Of a stretch of 64,000 nucleotides of DNA, positions 34,990 through 43,973 are shown in pieces; position 1 is the first letter of the stretch; every line of letters starts with the position of its first letter. A model generated the notes under the pieces. It was not told the DNA's origin. It was given only the letters and a program-made list of their open reading frames with translations, and made no database searches. This DNA is from Peptoniphilus rachelemmaiella (GTDB lineage Bacteria; Bacillota; Clostridia; Tissierellales; Peptoniphilaceae): positions 1 to 64,000 of the forward strand of contig NZ_CALPBW010000002.1 of assembly GCF_943169845.1 (NCBI RefSeq), in the 5' to 3' direction. The translations under genes and the position numbers were made by a program.

Positions 34990-37420
34990 CTGCCGCCTCC
35001 CTTCTGCACAAATCCCCGTAGGCGCAATAACTACACACCGATTCACTTAAGGGCGCGTCGTTGAAATCGCCGCTTTTCATGGCGACAAGCGTCCGATCCA
35101 GAGCGACCTCCCCTTCGTCGAGAAAATCGTCGAAGGCCTCGCCGTCGTAAATTCTTTCGTTTCTCAAGCGACTGTACTTTCCTGCCCGAGTCGTGTCCCG
35201 CGCCATAATGGAGACTTTACCATTTTCTATAGACACATATTCCAACGATGCCGGCCGATTGCCCATGTGTCGGCGGGCCAGGGCATAAAGGGCGAGCTGC
35301 ATGACTTTGTGGGCCGCCACATGTTTGTATTCGGGAAGCCCCGATGATTTGTAGTCGATTAAGATTTCGTCGCCGGATTCGTTTCTGTCCACCCGATCGA
35401 TGACGCCGTGAATCTCCACATCCTTAAAAGGATAGGTGAAGGATGTTTCAAAGGCCGCCGGTCGAAAGGCGCCGTTTTTCTTTTCATCGTTCAGACGCTC
35501 CTCCTCCGATTCCACGGCGGCGAGGAGGGCGCGGACCATGGTCTTTTTCTCCCACGCCCAAAGGTATTCGGGCCTGAGGGGCGCCATTTTCTCGTCGTAG
35601 GCCCCTTCCACGAAATTCGCCAGCCCATCTTTTGAAAGCTTCTTCGAAAAATACAGAGCCAGCGCTTCGTGGTAAATGGTGCCCTTGGCCATGGCAGGGC
35701 GGCCGTCTTCTTCCTCCGGCGCACATTTCAGCACCCGCTCGGCAAAGTAGAGGAAGGGGCAACGTAAATAGCTGTCCAGGGCCGAAGGCGAAAGGCCCTT
35801 CTCCCTCAGGGTCTGTGCCATAAATTCCGCCCCTTCTTCGGAAAAGACGTCGTCTTCTGAGATCAGGTCCCAATTTTTTTCATAGACCCCCTCCCATTGA
35901 TCCAAGTCTTCAGCGGAATAAATTTCCTTCATCTGCGTGAAGATCGGCGCTTCTTCCCCGCTTCCCACTTTGTAGAGCAGGGATTTTTTCGATGAAGCCA
36001 TTAAGTAATGTAGCCTTTCCGTGGTCTCTTCGCCTTGAAAAAAATTCACATAGAGCCCCACATCCATGGCGGATTTTGCCATGGCTCGATTCATCAAACT
36101 GTCCTCTTTTTTGGCGGGAATAAATTTCCCGTCCAGGGAGGCGACGAGAAGAAGGTCGTAATCGCCGCCGTAGGCCTCATCCAGTGACAGAATGTCCACG
36201 CCGTAGACGGCCTCTTTTTCCAAATAGGCGCAGAGGATGGATTCAAACTCCCGGCCGTTAATCCTGCCGTAATCGCCGGCGGCCGCATCCAATGCATCGG
36301 TGAGCATGGTCGCCGCCGCCTCGCCGAACGAAGGCGCCGCCTCTGCCGTGAGACGAGCGAAATCATCCCAGCTGCCTTCCTTCTCTTGCTTCCAGGTTCG
36401 CAAAAGGGCTTTGTGCCCCATCAACAGATCCTTCGTCTCTTTGGAAAAGTAATAGGGCAGGGGATTTTCCTCGATTTCCGAAAGATCCTTCACGCCCAAA
36501 GTCTCTATGGCCGCCGCCAATGCAGGCGCCCCTTCCACCTCCGCCAAATCCCCACGCAAAAAGGCGCAGGCAGAAGGTGCGTCTTCTCCCCGCCGCCACA
36601 AGAGGCGCAGTTGGTGCAGCGCCTCCTCGCCGAGAGCGTAGGCATAGGCTGCGGTCGGAATCTTTGCCGAAGAGAGGTGTGCCTTCATGGCCGCCCGATC
36701 CCCTTCATGATTCATGACCACGCCGATCTTCGCCGCCGGATTTTCCGTCAGCGTCGACGCAACTTTTTTTACCATGTGGCGCAGGGCCCGCTCTCCGTTC
36801 ACCGTTTGATACAGCGCCACATCATTCGGTTCATTCCCCTCCCCGAAGGGATTGACCTCCACCACTTGAGCAGCAGCGTCTAACTTTTCAAGCAGAAGGC
36901 GGTGGCGTTCCTTGTAATGGGAAAAGCCCATGACAATGTACTTCCGCTTCGGATTCACTTTCGCCGTCATGGCCTCGGCGAACAGAGCGCCTTCCGTGAT
37001 GCAGTCCGCCTCGATTACGGCATCTTCATAGGCAGACAAAAGGGTCGAGCAGTCTTCTCGCCAACTGTAAGGCAGGTCCTTTTCCTCAAGACCCAAGTAA
37101 TAAACATCGTCGCACCACTGAAAGAGTCGGCGAATTTTTTCCATGTCCCGCACCGAGGCGAAGGCCGTTTCCCCTTCTTCCAGCCGCTTTCGGAAACCAT
37201 AGGCCGCCCGCCACTGATTCCGCGTTTGCGCCATGGCGAGCTCCGCCATTAAATCGTCGAAGGTGAAAAAATCTACGCCTAAAAACCCGACGGAGCGAGA
37301 CAAAATTTCTTTGCTCCTCGCGATCCACTTCCGATTGGGCATAATAAAGGTAGCGCCGATGAAATCCCCCTCTGCCAAGGATTCCAGGCCGCTTCCCATG
37401 GGCTTATCGATGATCTTCAC
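34979..37420 (-). CDS. addB: ATP-dependent helicase/nuclease subunit AddB
   Basis: 813 residues, GTG start with AAAGGAGAGG upstream. The C-terminal PD-(D/E)XK nuclease has KGTIYHEALALYF and EILIDYKSSG; iron-sulfur cysteines are C in YLRCPFLYFAE and CSYCAYGDLC at the end. The N-terminus lacks a clear Walker A (MPNRKW follows where GxxGxGKT stands in Bacillus AddB), so this helicase-like part is probably a DNA-recognition scaffold only. It is markedly shorter than the roughly 1,160-residue Bacillus protein. Confidence 0.85.
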   Translation of the reverse strand: MKIIDKPMGSGLESLAEGDFIGATFIMPNRKWIARSKEILSRSVGFLGVDFFTFDDLMAELAMAQTRNQWRAAYGFRKRLEEGETAFASVRDMEKIRRLFQWCDDVYYLGLEEKDLPYSWREDCSTLLSAYEDAVIEADCITEGALFAEAMTAKVNPKRKYIVMGFSHYKERHRLLLEKLDAAAQVVEVNPFGEGNEPNDVALYQTVNGERALRHMVKKVASTLTENPAAKIGVVMNHEGDRAAMKAHLSSAKIPTAAYAYALGEEALHQLRLLWRRGEDAPSACAFLRGDLAEVEGAPALAAAIETLGVKDLSEIEENPLPYYFSKETKDLLMGHKALLRTWKQEKEGSWDDFARLTAEAAPSFGEAAATMLTDALDAAAGDYGRINGREFESILCAYLEKEAVYGVDILSLDEAYGGDYDLLLVASLDGKFIPAKKEDSLMNRAMAKSAMDVGLYVNFFQGEETTERLHYLMASSKKSLLYKVGSGEEAPIFTQMKEIYSAEDLDQWEGVYEKNWDLISEDDVFSEEGAEFMAQTLREKGLSPSALDSYLRCPFLYFAERVLKCAPEEEDGRPAMAKGTIYHEALALYFSKKLSKDGLANFVEGAYDEKMAPLRPEYLWAWEKKTMVRALLAAVESEEERLNDEKKNGAFRPAAFETSFTYPFKDVEIHGVIDRVDRNESGDEILIDYKSSGLPEYKHVAAHKVMQLALYALARRHMGNRPASLEYVSIENGKVSIMARDTTRAGKYSRLRNERIYDGEAFDDFLDEGEVALDRTLVAMKSGDFNDAPLSESVCSYCAYGDLCRREAADAT

Positions 37421-37492
37421 GGCCTCTCCTTTCTTTTTTCACAAAGCGCATGGCGCATGGCCCCTGCCACGCCGCCCGTGCCGTAGCCTAAA

Positions 37493-38428
37493 TCATACAT
37501 GGAGGCTCTCCCTGATCCGCTGAAATTTTCCCTTGGGCTCGGAAATAAACACCTTGCCGGACACTTCGGGAAAGTCTTCCGTTTCGGGGAAGACCAATTT
37601 ATAGGCGTGAAGCAATTGGTGATGCAATTCGCCGAAGCGGCGGGAGGCGCGGCCGTATTTTCTGTCTCCCAAAACGGGATGGCCGATGGATGCCAGCTGT
37701 TGGCGAATTTGATGGGTGCGCCCGGTAATGAGCTCCGCCTCAACCAAGGTGTAATCCCCCCTGTGCTTCAGAGGCCGATAAATGCCCACGGCATCTTTTC
37801 CGTCGTCTCCTTCCACGACTCGGTTCTTCTCCCCGTCTTTTGTCAGGCGATTTTCCACCTTTCGCACATCCTTCAGCTCCCCTTCCACAATGGTCATGTA
37901 ATACTTCTCCACTTCCCGGTTCCGAATCCAGCCGTTGGCCGCCCGAAGGCCCGCCGCCGTCTTCGCACCTAAAATGAGGCCGCTGGTGTTTCGGTCCAGG
38001 CGATTGCAAATGGAGGGGACAAAGGTCTTCTCCGCCCGTGGATTGTAGCTTTTCGTGTGGATCAAATAGGCTAGCATGTCGTCCACCATGTTTCGCTCGT
38101 AGGCCTTGCCCGTGCCGTGGCTCAACACGCCCACGGGCTTATCCATAATAATGAAATCCTCCGATTCGAAGACAATGGCGGGAAACTTCCCCTTCACCAA
38201 CTTCGGCGTCTTTGAAAACTTCGCAAGCGTCTCGTCGGAAAAATAGATTTCCACCGTGTCCCCGAGGGCCAAGACATCTTCCTCCTTGGCCTTTTTTCCG
38301 TTTACCGTAATATTTTTCTTTCGAATGGATTTATATAGAAGCGACGGCTTGGCATTGGGAAGCAACTTTTTTACATAGCGATCCAAGCGCATGCCGGCGT
38401 CATTTGTGTCAATTTGATTAGAGATCAC
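37493..38428 (-). CDS. RluC/RluD-family rRNA pseudouridine synthase
   Basis: 311 residues; GTG start with AGAGG upstream. The S4 RNA-binding domain (RLDRYVKKLLP, SIRKKNITVNGKKAKE) precedes the catalytic domain with NRLDRNTSGLILGAKT (the active-site aspartate is in RLDRNTSG) and ITGRTHQIRQQLASIGHPVLGD. The enzyme isomerises specific uridines in 23S rRNA; which ones cannot be told from sequence. First gene of a unit with addB and addA. Confidence 0.88.
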   Translation of the reverse strand: MISNQIDTNDAGMRLDRYVKKLLPNAKPSLLYKSIRKKNITVNGKKAKEEDVLALGDTVEIYFSDETLAKFSKTPKLVKGKFPAIVFESEDFIIMDKPVGVLSHGTGKAYERNMVDDMLAYLIHTKSYNPRAEKTFVPSICNRLDRNTSGLILGAKTAAGLRAANGWIRNREVEKYYMTIVEGELKDVRKVENRLTKDGEKNRVVEGDDGKDAVGIYRPLKHRGDYTLVEAELITGRTHQIRQQLASIGHPVLGDRKYGRASRRFGELHHQLLHAYKLVFPETEDFPEVSGKVFISEPKGKFQRIRESLHV

Positions 38429-38456
38429 GAGAGCCTCTCTTTCTTTCCCGTTCCTG

Positions 38457-38465
38457 TGATATAAT
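38457..38465 (+). promoter_or_regulatory. Extended -10 promoter of the MltG-like gene
   Basis: TGATATAAT: a TG dinucleotide one base before a perfect TATAAT, about 47 bp before the start codon of the gene at 38512. It lies in the divergent gap with the pseudouridine synthase gene. Confidence 0.55.
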
Positions 38466-38511
38466 AATCTTACTCTAATTATATCGAAATCTACAGGAAA
38501 GGGAAAACAGC

Positions 38512-39228
38512 ATGAAATCTAACGGAAGAGTTTCGAAACTGTTCGTAAACTTTTTGCGCATTGTGGTCGTTCTACTGATCGTCCTCGTCCTGCTATTCAT
38601 CATCAAGTGGCGGATGAACCACTTGTTTTCCATGATGACGCCGGATGATCGAAAAGACACCACCATTACCGAAGAGATCCGCTCCTCGAAGGAGCAGATC
38701 GACAAGATCTCCAGCGCCGCCAAAGACGCATCGGAAAAAACCACCTTACTTAAACTGGAAACCACAGACCCGGATTCCGTGGCCAAGCAATTAAAGGATT
38801 TGGGACTGATTAACGACGCCACGGCCTTCAGCAACATGGCCAAACGCTCCGGCATGGCCCGCTACATTACGGCGGGAAGCTATGAAATTCCGGAAGGCGC
38901 CACCGCCGAAACCATTTTGAAAAAGCTCACGGAAACCGGCTTGCAAAAAGCCACCCGCACCATCACCTTGGAAATCCCCTATGGTGCCACCGACGAAATC
39001 ATCGCCGATGTGGTCATGAAAGAAGATTTAGTGGCAGACCGAGCCACCTTCCTTCAAATGATTCGCGACGCCGGCGCCGTGCCCCGGATCAAACCCGGCG
39101 GCTACGTCATTCACGCGCCCATTAAAGCCGCAGATCTATTAAACACCCTTATGGGAGGAAGCGGACAGGAAAACCCCGCACCTCAAGGGGAGCAACCGGC
39201 ACAATCGGCTCAACCGGCCCAACAATAA
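38512..39228 (+). CDS. Membrane protein with two MltG/YceG-like N-terminal repeats, no lytic domain
   Basis: 238 residues. One membrane helix (about 13-33) is followed by two related segments: DPDSVAKQLKDLGLINDATA to AGSYEIPEGATAETILKKL (about 83-145) and a second copy near 150-215 (TITLEIPYGATDEIIADVVM ... KPGGYVIHAP). Both match the LysM-like subdomain that precedes the catalytic domain of MltG endolytic transglycosylases (VAxxLxxxGLI, F, AGxYxIPxGxTxxEI). The catalytic domain is absent; the protein ends in a PAQ-rich tail. It may be a noncatalytic peptidoglycan-binding regulator. AGGAAAGGG precedes the ATG. Confidence 0.7.
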   Translation: MKSNGRVSKLFVNFLRIVVVLLIVLVLLFIIKWRMNHLFSMMTPDDRKDTTITEEIRSSKEQIDKISSAAKDASEKTTLLKLETTDPDSVAKQLKDLGLINDATAFSNMAKRSGMARYITAGSYEIPEGATAETILKKLTETGLQKATRTITLEIPYGATDEIIADVVMKEDLVADRATFLQMIRDAGAVPRIKPGGYVIHAPIKAADLLNTLMGGSGQENPAPQGEQPAQSAQPAQQ

Positions 39229-39235
39229 ACGCGAA

Positions 39236-39269
39236 AAAGCCGCCCGATGAAATCGAGCGGCTCTTTTTG
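39236..39269. terminator. Bidirectional terminator between convergent MltG-like gene and trxB
   Basis: AGCCGC-CGAT / ATCG-GCGGCT arms around GAA, with A-run on one side and T-run on the other. Confidence 0.8.
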
Positions 39270-39274
39270 TGCCT

Positions 39275-40198
39275 TTAATCGTATTGAACGATGCGCTTGG
39301 CCACGGCCATGGCGGCGACGCAGCCTTCTCCGCAGGCATTGATGACCTGGCGGATGTTTTTGTCCACAATGTCGCCGGCGGCGTAGATGCCGTCTATGGC
39401 GGACATTTGATTTTCGTCCACTTTCACATAGCCCCTGTTTAATTCCAAAAGGCCTTCTAAAAATTCCGTTTGTGGTTTCACGCCCACGTAAATGAAAATC
39501 CCCATGGGCCGGTCGCCTTTTTTCACCGTAAAGGTTTCGTCGGTTTTGTTGTTGTGGAGAACGAGGCCGTCGGCCATGTTTTCACCGAGAACCTCCTTCA
39601 GCTCTGTATGCCACATCACGGAAATATTTTCGTGGGCCAGGGCCTTCTCCGCCAAAAAGCGTTCGGCGCGGAAACTGTCTCGGCGGTGAACGATGGTGAC
39701 CTTCGCCCCTAGATTTGCCATATAAAGCGCCTCTTCCACGGCGGAATTGCCGCCGCCGATGACATAGACATCGCCGTCTTGATAGAAGGCGCCGTCGCAA
39801 GTAGCACAGTAGCTGATGCCGCGGGAGACGAATTTTTCTTCGCCGGGAACGCCCAGGCGATTGGGCTTGGAACCCGTGGCCACGAGGACGTATTTGCCTT
39901 CGTAACTGCCGCTTTCCGTCTTCACGATTTTCGTCTCGCCCGCTGACTCAACGGAAACCACCCGCTCGCGAATGGTGGCGGCACCGAAAGAAGCCGCTTG
40001 CTTCGCCATGCGCATGCCGATGGCCATGCCCGTGTCCTGTGGGAGCGCCCCGGGGAAGTTTTCAAGAGACATGGTAAGGCTCATTTGGCCGCCGTCCATC
40101 TCCGGTTCAAAAATCACTGTGTTTAAATGGGCGCGGCTCGCGTAAATGGCGGCAGTGAGGCCTGCAGGGCCGCCGCCGATAATCATGACATCGTACAT
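39275..40198 (-). CDS. trxB: Thioredoxin-disulfide reductase
   Basis: 307 residues. FAD-binding GGGPAGLTAAIYASRA, the redox-active CATC in ISYCATCDGAFYQ (about 132-144) and the NADPH-binding GGGNSAVEEALYMAN are all present, plus the C-terminal FAD-binding GDIVDKNIRQV. It regenerates reduced thioredoxin. No thioredoxin gene is adjacent. It follows the fni gene by 9 bp and is probably co-transcribed with it. Confidence 0.92.
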   Translation of the reverse strand: MYDVMIIGGGPAGLTAAIYASRAHLNTVIFEPEMDGGQMSLTMSLENFPGALPQDTGMAIGMRMAKQAASFGAATIRERVVSVESAGETKIVKTESGSYEGKYVLVATGSKPNRLGVPGEEKFVSRGISYCATCDGAFYQDGDVYVIGGGNSAVEEALYMANLGAKVTIVHRRDSFRAERFLAEKALAHENISVMWHTELKEVLGENMADGLVLHNNKTDETFTVKKGDRPMGIFIYVGVKPQTEFLEGLLELNRGYVKVDENQMSAIDGIYAAGDIVDKNIRQVINACGEGCVAAMAVAKRIVQYD

Positions 40199-40207
40199 AA
40201 TTCCCTC

Positions 40208-41230
40208 TTATTTCAATAATTCCAAAAGACGGCCCGTGGCTTTCCACTTCACCTGTCTTAATTCGTCGATATTTTTCGCTCCCACGAGCACCATGACGAT
40301 CTTCGTCTTGTCGATCAAATCCTTTAAATACACCGAAGCGTAGTCCACGCCGCCGTGGACGATGTACCTTAGAATTTCGCCGCTAATGGCGCACATGTCT
40401 GCGCCGAGAATCAAACACTTCACCAGATCCAGGCCGTTTCGTATGCCGCCGGATGCGGTGATGTGCAGATCCTTCTTACCCAATGCCACGGCTTCGTGAA
40501 GAGCATAGGCCGTGGGAATTCCCCAGCCGTAAAGCTCCGTCATATCCGAATTAAAGTAGCGGAGATTTTCCACCTCAAAAAAATTCGTGCCGCCGTGGCC
40601 GGAAATATCCACGTGGCGAATGCCCAAATCGTAGAGTCGCTCGATGACGGAGGCGTCCATGCCGAAGCCCACTTCCTTCACCAAAATAGGCACGTCCAAG
40701 GCCTCGTTTACGGCGCGAATCCGCTCCGCCGTGCCGCGAAAATCCCGATCGCCCTCTTCCATGGCCAGCTCCTGCGCCGGATTTAAATGGATTTGAAGGG
40801 CATCGGCGTGAATAATATCCACGGCCTTCTTCGCCTCGTCCACGGTGAGATTGCCGTTCATGTTCCCGAGGACAATGCCCTCATCGCCGATAATCTCCCG
40901 CACGATTTTAAAACTTTCGATGGCTTCCTCATCTTCCATGGCGATGGTTTCACTGCCCACGGCCATGGGCAGATCAAAGCGCTTGGCCAGATGAGCCAAA
41001 TCCGCATTGATGTTTTCCGCAAATTCCGTGCCGCCGGTAATGGCGTTAATCATGAGGGGAAAATGAATCTTCTTGCCCAAGTACGTGGTGGACGTGTCGA
41101 TTTCGTCGACCGAAAGTTCCGGCAGCGAAATATGGGGCAGATACATATCGTTGAAAAGCGGATCCCCTCGGTAGTCCGTCTTCAAATAATTTTCTACATG
41201 CTCTCTTTTTCTATACTTTCTCACTTGCAT
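40208..41230 (-). CDS. fni: Type 2 isopentenyl-diphosphate delta-isomerase (FMN-dependent)
   Basis: 340 residues, with the Idi-2 motifs RKREHVENYL, MINAITGGT, AMAVGSET-type (LPMAVGSETIA), ALQIHLNPAQE, LVKEVGFGMD and DISGHGGTNF. It interconverts IPP and DMAPP for isoprenoid synthesis, including the undecaprenyl carrier recycled by UppP at 58.5 kb. Length is normal. AAAGGC before the ATG is a modest ribosome binding site; a promoter lies at 41259-41287. Confidence 0.9.
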   Translation of the reverse strand: MQVRKYRKREHVENYLKTDYRGDPLFNDMYLPHISLPELSVDEIDTSTTYLGKKIHFPLMINAITGGTEFAENINADLAHLAKRFDLPMAVGSETIAMEDEEAIESFKIVREIIGDEGIVLGNMNGNLTVDEAKKAVDIIHADALQIHLNPAQELAMEEGDRDFRGTAERIRAVNEALDVPILVKEVGFGMDASVIERLYDLGIRHVDISGHGGTNFFEVENLRYFNSDMTELYGWGIPTAYALHEAVALGKKDLHITASGGIRNGLDLVKCLILGADMCAISGEILRYIVHGGVDYASVYLKDLIDKTKIVMVLVGAKNIDELRQVKWKATGRLLELLK

Positions 41231-41258
41231 CCCAGCCTTTACTCACTATGATGAATCT

Positions 41259-41287
41259 ATCATACCATCAAATCCATGTTGCCTCAA
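41259..41287 (-). promoter_or_regulatory. fni-trxB promoter
   Basis: -35 TTGAGG (41282-41287), 17-bp spacer, -10 TATGAT (41259-41264) with a TGG extension on the minus strand. Confidence 0.65.
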
Positions 41288-41350
41288 AGAAATTTATACT
41301 ATCTATCACCTAAAAATTTACCCGGACAACAACATCTATTTCTCCCCACG

Positions 41351-41374
41351 AAAAAACCGCCCGAAGGCGGCTTT
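41351..41374 (-). terminator. Terminator, left copy of a 24-bp pair flanking the island
   Basis: ACCGCC-CGAA-GGCGG hairpin with an A-run that reads as a T-run on the minus strand. The same 24 bases recur at 47609-47632 after the P-type ATPase. The two copies bound the 41.37-47.6 kb island. Confidence 0.75.
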
Positions 41375-41422
41375 GGATTGGCGGTTTAGAAAAACTGATT
41401 CAGAAAATCTTTAGACAATGAA

Positions 41423-41455
41423 AAAGGCTATGAGTTTGAGTGCTCATAGCCCTTT
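41423..41455 (-). terminator. Terminator after the hsdR remnant
   Basis: AAAGGCTATGAG / CTCATAGCC-TTT arms, TTTTT following on the minus strand; three bases after the hsdR stop. It would end the transporter operon transcript. Confidence 0.75.
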
Positions 41456-41457
41456 AT

Positions 41458-41562
41458 TTAATTTTTATAATTTTCTGCCTGTTCTAAAACCATATCAAAA
41501 ATTTCTTCGCTCCATTGAGGAGGATATCCGTTTTTATAAAGCGGGAAAATGATCGGCTCATC
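41458..41562 (-). pseudogene. 3' end of a type I restriction enzyme R-subunit gene (hsdR)
   Basis: A 34-codon fragment, DEPIIFPLYKNGYPPQWSEE then IFDMVLEQAENYKN, ending in TAA. This matches the extreme C-terminus of HsdR proteins (DUF3387 end: NGYPPxxxxEVYxxVLEQAENFK). It begins at the base following the mptD stop codon, an abrupt junction with no start site. The rest of hsdR is gone. Confidence 0.7.
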
Positions 41563-42171
41563 TTATTTGAGCTTGCTCTGCTGAGTACTTTTCTCAAAGA
41601 ACTTATTGTTGATAAATACTCCGAAAAATCCAGCTAACAAGCACAGCACAACATTAACGGCAGCAGCTATCAAAATCACTTCATTTGTATAGGCGGCAAC
41701 CATTTGTGCTGCTTGTTCTGGAGAAAAGGTAGATGACATATATTTTACTAAACCTTCGACGCCTAAAATTTTTGTTAAAAGAATACTGTGCATCGAATCG
41801 GTAAACATGACAACACTAAAAGCAATGGCGATGCGGTTGCTATTATCGTACTTTCCGATAATCAGCTCGCAGACAATCCCTGCAATCAGAGTAATCGGAA
41901 TCATGATCCCATAACCTAAAATTGCATATACCAACCCAAGCACAGCCCAAAAGAGAAGCGCTGTGCCACGCTTTTGTACTTTTCGAGCCGCAATCACAAA
42001 GGTCGGTCCGATCACAAAAGCGGCAAACCCGGCTGAAATGTAGAGGGCAGCCATGCCTAAAAGTCCCGTCAGCATACTGATTCCAAAGGAGACAACACAG
42101 CCAATTACTGCCAATACGGCGATCTGTACAATATTTTTTAGTTTTTCATCATAAAATTCCTTTCTGAACAT
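41563..42171 (-). CDS. MptD-family putative ECF transporter S component
   Basis: 202 residues with five to six membrane spans, low charge, and the look of Trep_Strep/MptD proteins (IVQIAVLAVIGCVVSFGISM at the first span; KYDNSNRIAIAFSVVMFTDS). These are ECF-like substrate-binding membrane components that occur beside paired ABC exporters. It is last in the operon, 65 bp after the second ABC gene; no strong ribosome binding site is visible before the ATG, so the exact start is uncertain. Confidence 0.7.
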   Translation of the reverse strand: MFRKEFYDEKLKNIVQIAVLAVIGCVVSFGISMLTGLLGMAALYISAGFAAFVIGPTFVIAARKVQKRGTALLFWAVLGLVYAILGYGIMIPITLIAGIVCELIIGKYDNSNRIAIAFSVVMFTDSMHSILLTKILGVEGLVKYMSSTFSPEQAAQMVAAYTNEVILIAAAVNVVLCLLAGFFGVFINNKFFEKSTQQSKLK

Positions 42172-42236
42172 TTAATTTTCGACAACATCAGGCACAATCA
42201 TTTTTTTGTCGAAGATGTTGTTGTTAGTTCCAAACT

Positions 42237-43973
42237 TTAATTTGCGAATCTCCAGCTTTCCGCCTTGCTTCTCGATTCGATAAGATCTCGATAAAGACCT
42301 CCTTGCAGCATCAATTCATCATGTGTACCGCACTGCTCAATCCCTGCTTTGTTCAGTACCAAAATCCGGTTTGCATTACGGATCGTCTTCAAGCGGTGCG
42401 CGATCATGATGACGGTTTTGTTTTGAGTAAGGGCTTCAATAGCTGCTTTCAGCTTGTCTTCGTTTTCCGGATCAACATTTGCAGTAGCTTCATCAAAGAT
42501 GATAATCGGTGCATCTTTCAGCATTGCCCTGGCAATGGAAATGCGCTGTTTTTCTCCGCCGGAAAGACTTGTTCCACCTTCTCCGATCATGCTCTGATAG
42601 CCATCGGGCAAGGCGGAAATAAAGTCATGGCACTGAGCCTTTTTTGCCGCCGCAATCACATCATCGCGGGTGGCATTTGGGCATCCGAATTTAATGTTGT
42701 TTTCAATCGTATCGGCAAAAAGATAGACATCTTGGAAGACCATCGAAATATGATTCATAAGATTTTCGAGGGAGTAATCTTTTATGTTCTTTCCTCCAAG
42801 GCGAATCTCTCCTGAATTGACATCCCAAAAGCGAGAGATCAAATTGCAAAAAGTTGTTTTCCCTGAACCAGACGGCCCTACGATAGCCGTCATTGATCTT
42901 TCGGGGATATAGCAAGACACATTATTTAAGATTGGCTTTTCGCCATAGGCAAAGGAAACATTTTTAAATTCAATATCGTGTTGCTGAAGTGCATCATTGA
43001 TATGACCTTCCGGCATATCTTGCATTTGATTGACGTAATCATAAGAATCCATCGCGTTGTCAATGGTTCTAAGCATGGCCATAGCACTACCAGAAGCCAA
43101 TAAACTGTTAAAAATCACAAAACTGGCAACCAGCGTCATGATGGTATAGTCCAAAGAAAGCTCTCCCGAAAAGTAGCATGAAAGTGCTGTGGCAATCATA
43201 ACCGAAATCGTGATCGCAATGATGATTTTCAGCAGTACCGTGTAAGGCGTAACGGCCTTTTCAAGGCTCAACGTCGATATTTTTGTTTCTTCAAAACTTT
43301 GATCCAGCTTGTTGTTATTTTGTCCGCCCAAGTTATAGGACTTGATGATCTGCATACCTTGCAAGGTTGCCAGCACTTCTTTCGTGAGATCGTTTTGTAC
43401 AACAGAAACTCGATCCGAACTCTTTTTAGATCTTTGCTGCATTAAAGCGGCCGCCGCCAAGAAAATCAAAGACCCAGCGATAGCAATGAGTGCAATTTTC
43501 CAATGCAGCATAAAAAGGGACAGGATAAATACCACGGTTACAAGCAGACCGCCGAATACCATAATAAAAAGTGTGGGCACCCAAGTTTCGAGACTGTCCA
43601 ACTTTGTCGTCGCAATGGCCGTTAAATTTCCTAAGCTAAAATCATTGAAAAAGCCCATTGGCACTTTTTTGATTTTTTCTCCCATAGCGATACGTTTATT
43701 TGCGGCTGTAAAATAGCCGGCATGCGTTTGCTTAAGCATGGAATTTTTCTTAGAAATAATGATGCCCAGTAAGGAAAGCAATAAGAATGCGCTGCACATA
43801 CCAATCGTCTGCCACGTAATTTCCTGCTTTATAATCGCCGCAATGACCAAATAGATGGCCATAAATTGAAAAACGTTAAAAATCGCGCCCAAAAAACTCC
43901 AGATCACCGAGGAGCGAATCATTCCTTGCTCACGCTCTGCAAATTTCCATAACTTCTTAAATGTATTAATCAT
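42237..43973 (-). CDS. ABC transporter half-molecule (membrane plus ATPase), second of a pair
   Basis: 578 residues; ATG at 43973 with GAGGTGAAG upstream, overlapping the stop of the first half by 8 bp. Six membrane helices (to about residue 300) are followed by an ATPase: VGPSGSGKTT, LSGGEKQRISIARAML, IIFDEATANVDPENE with the catalytic glutamate, and the switch IAHRLKTI. It probably pairs with the product of 43966-45684. Both ATP sites look active, so this is a type IV (exporter-fold) pair; the substrate could be a drug, peptide or, by similarity to YbtPQ/IrtAB-type systems, a metallophore. Confidence 0.88.
   Translation of the reverse strand: MINTFKKLWKFAEREQGMIRSSVIWSFLGAIFNVFQFMAIYLVIAAIIKQEITWQTIGMCSAFLLLSLLGIIISKKNSMLKQTHAGYFTAANKRIAMGEKIKKVPMGFFNDFSLGNLTAIATTKLDSLETWVPTLFIMVFGGLLVTVVFILSLFMLHWKIALIAIAGSLIFLAAAALMQQRSKKSSDRVSVVQNDLTKEVLATLQGMQIIKSYNLGGQNNNKLDQSFEETKISTLSLEKAVTPYTVLLKIIIAITISVMIATALSCYFSGELSLDYTIMTLVASFVIFNSLLASGSAMAMLRTIDNAMDSYDYVNQMQDMPEGHINDALQQHDIEFKNVSFAYGEKPILNNVSCYIPERSMTAIVGPSGSGKTTFCNLISRFWDVNSGEIRLGGKNIKDYSLENLMNHISMVFQDVYLFADTIENNIKFGCPNATRDDVIAAAKKAQCHDFISALPDGYQSMIGEGGTSLSGGEKQRISIARAMLKDAPIIIFDEATANVDPENEDKLKAAIEALTQNKTVIMIAHRLKTIRNANRILVLNKAGIEQCGTHDELMLQGGLYRDLIESRSKAESWRFAN

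Noticed and set aside
37417..37499. 27-codon frame between rluD and addB (MYDLGYGTGGVAGAMRHALC and so on), overlapping both
   Set aside because: It touches the stop of one gene and the start of the next, which could mean coupling, but it has no recognisable feature and no separate ribosome binding site. Not listed as a gene.
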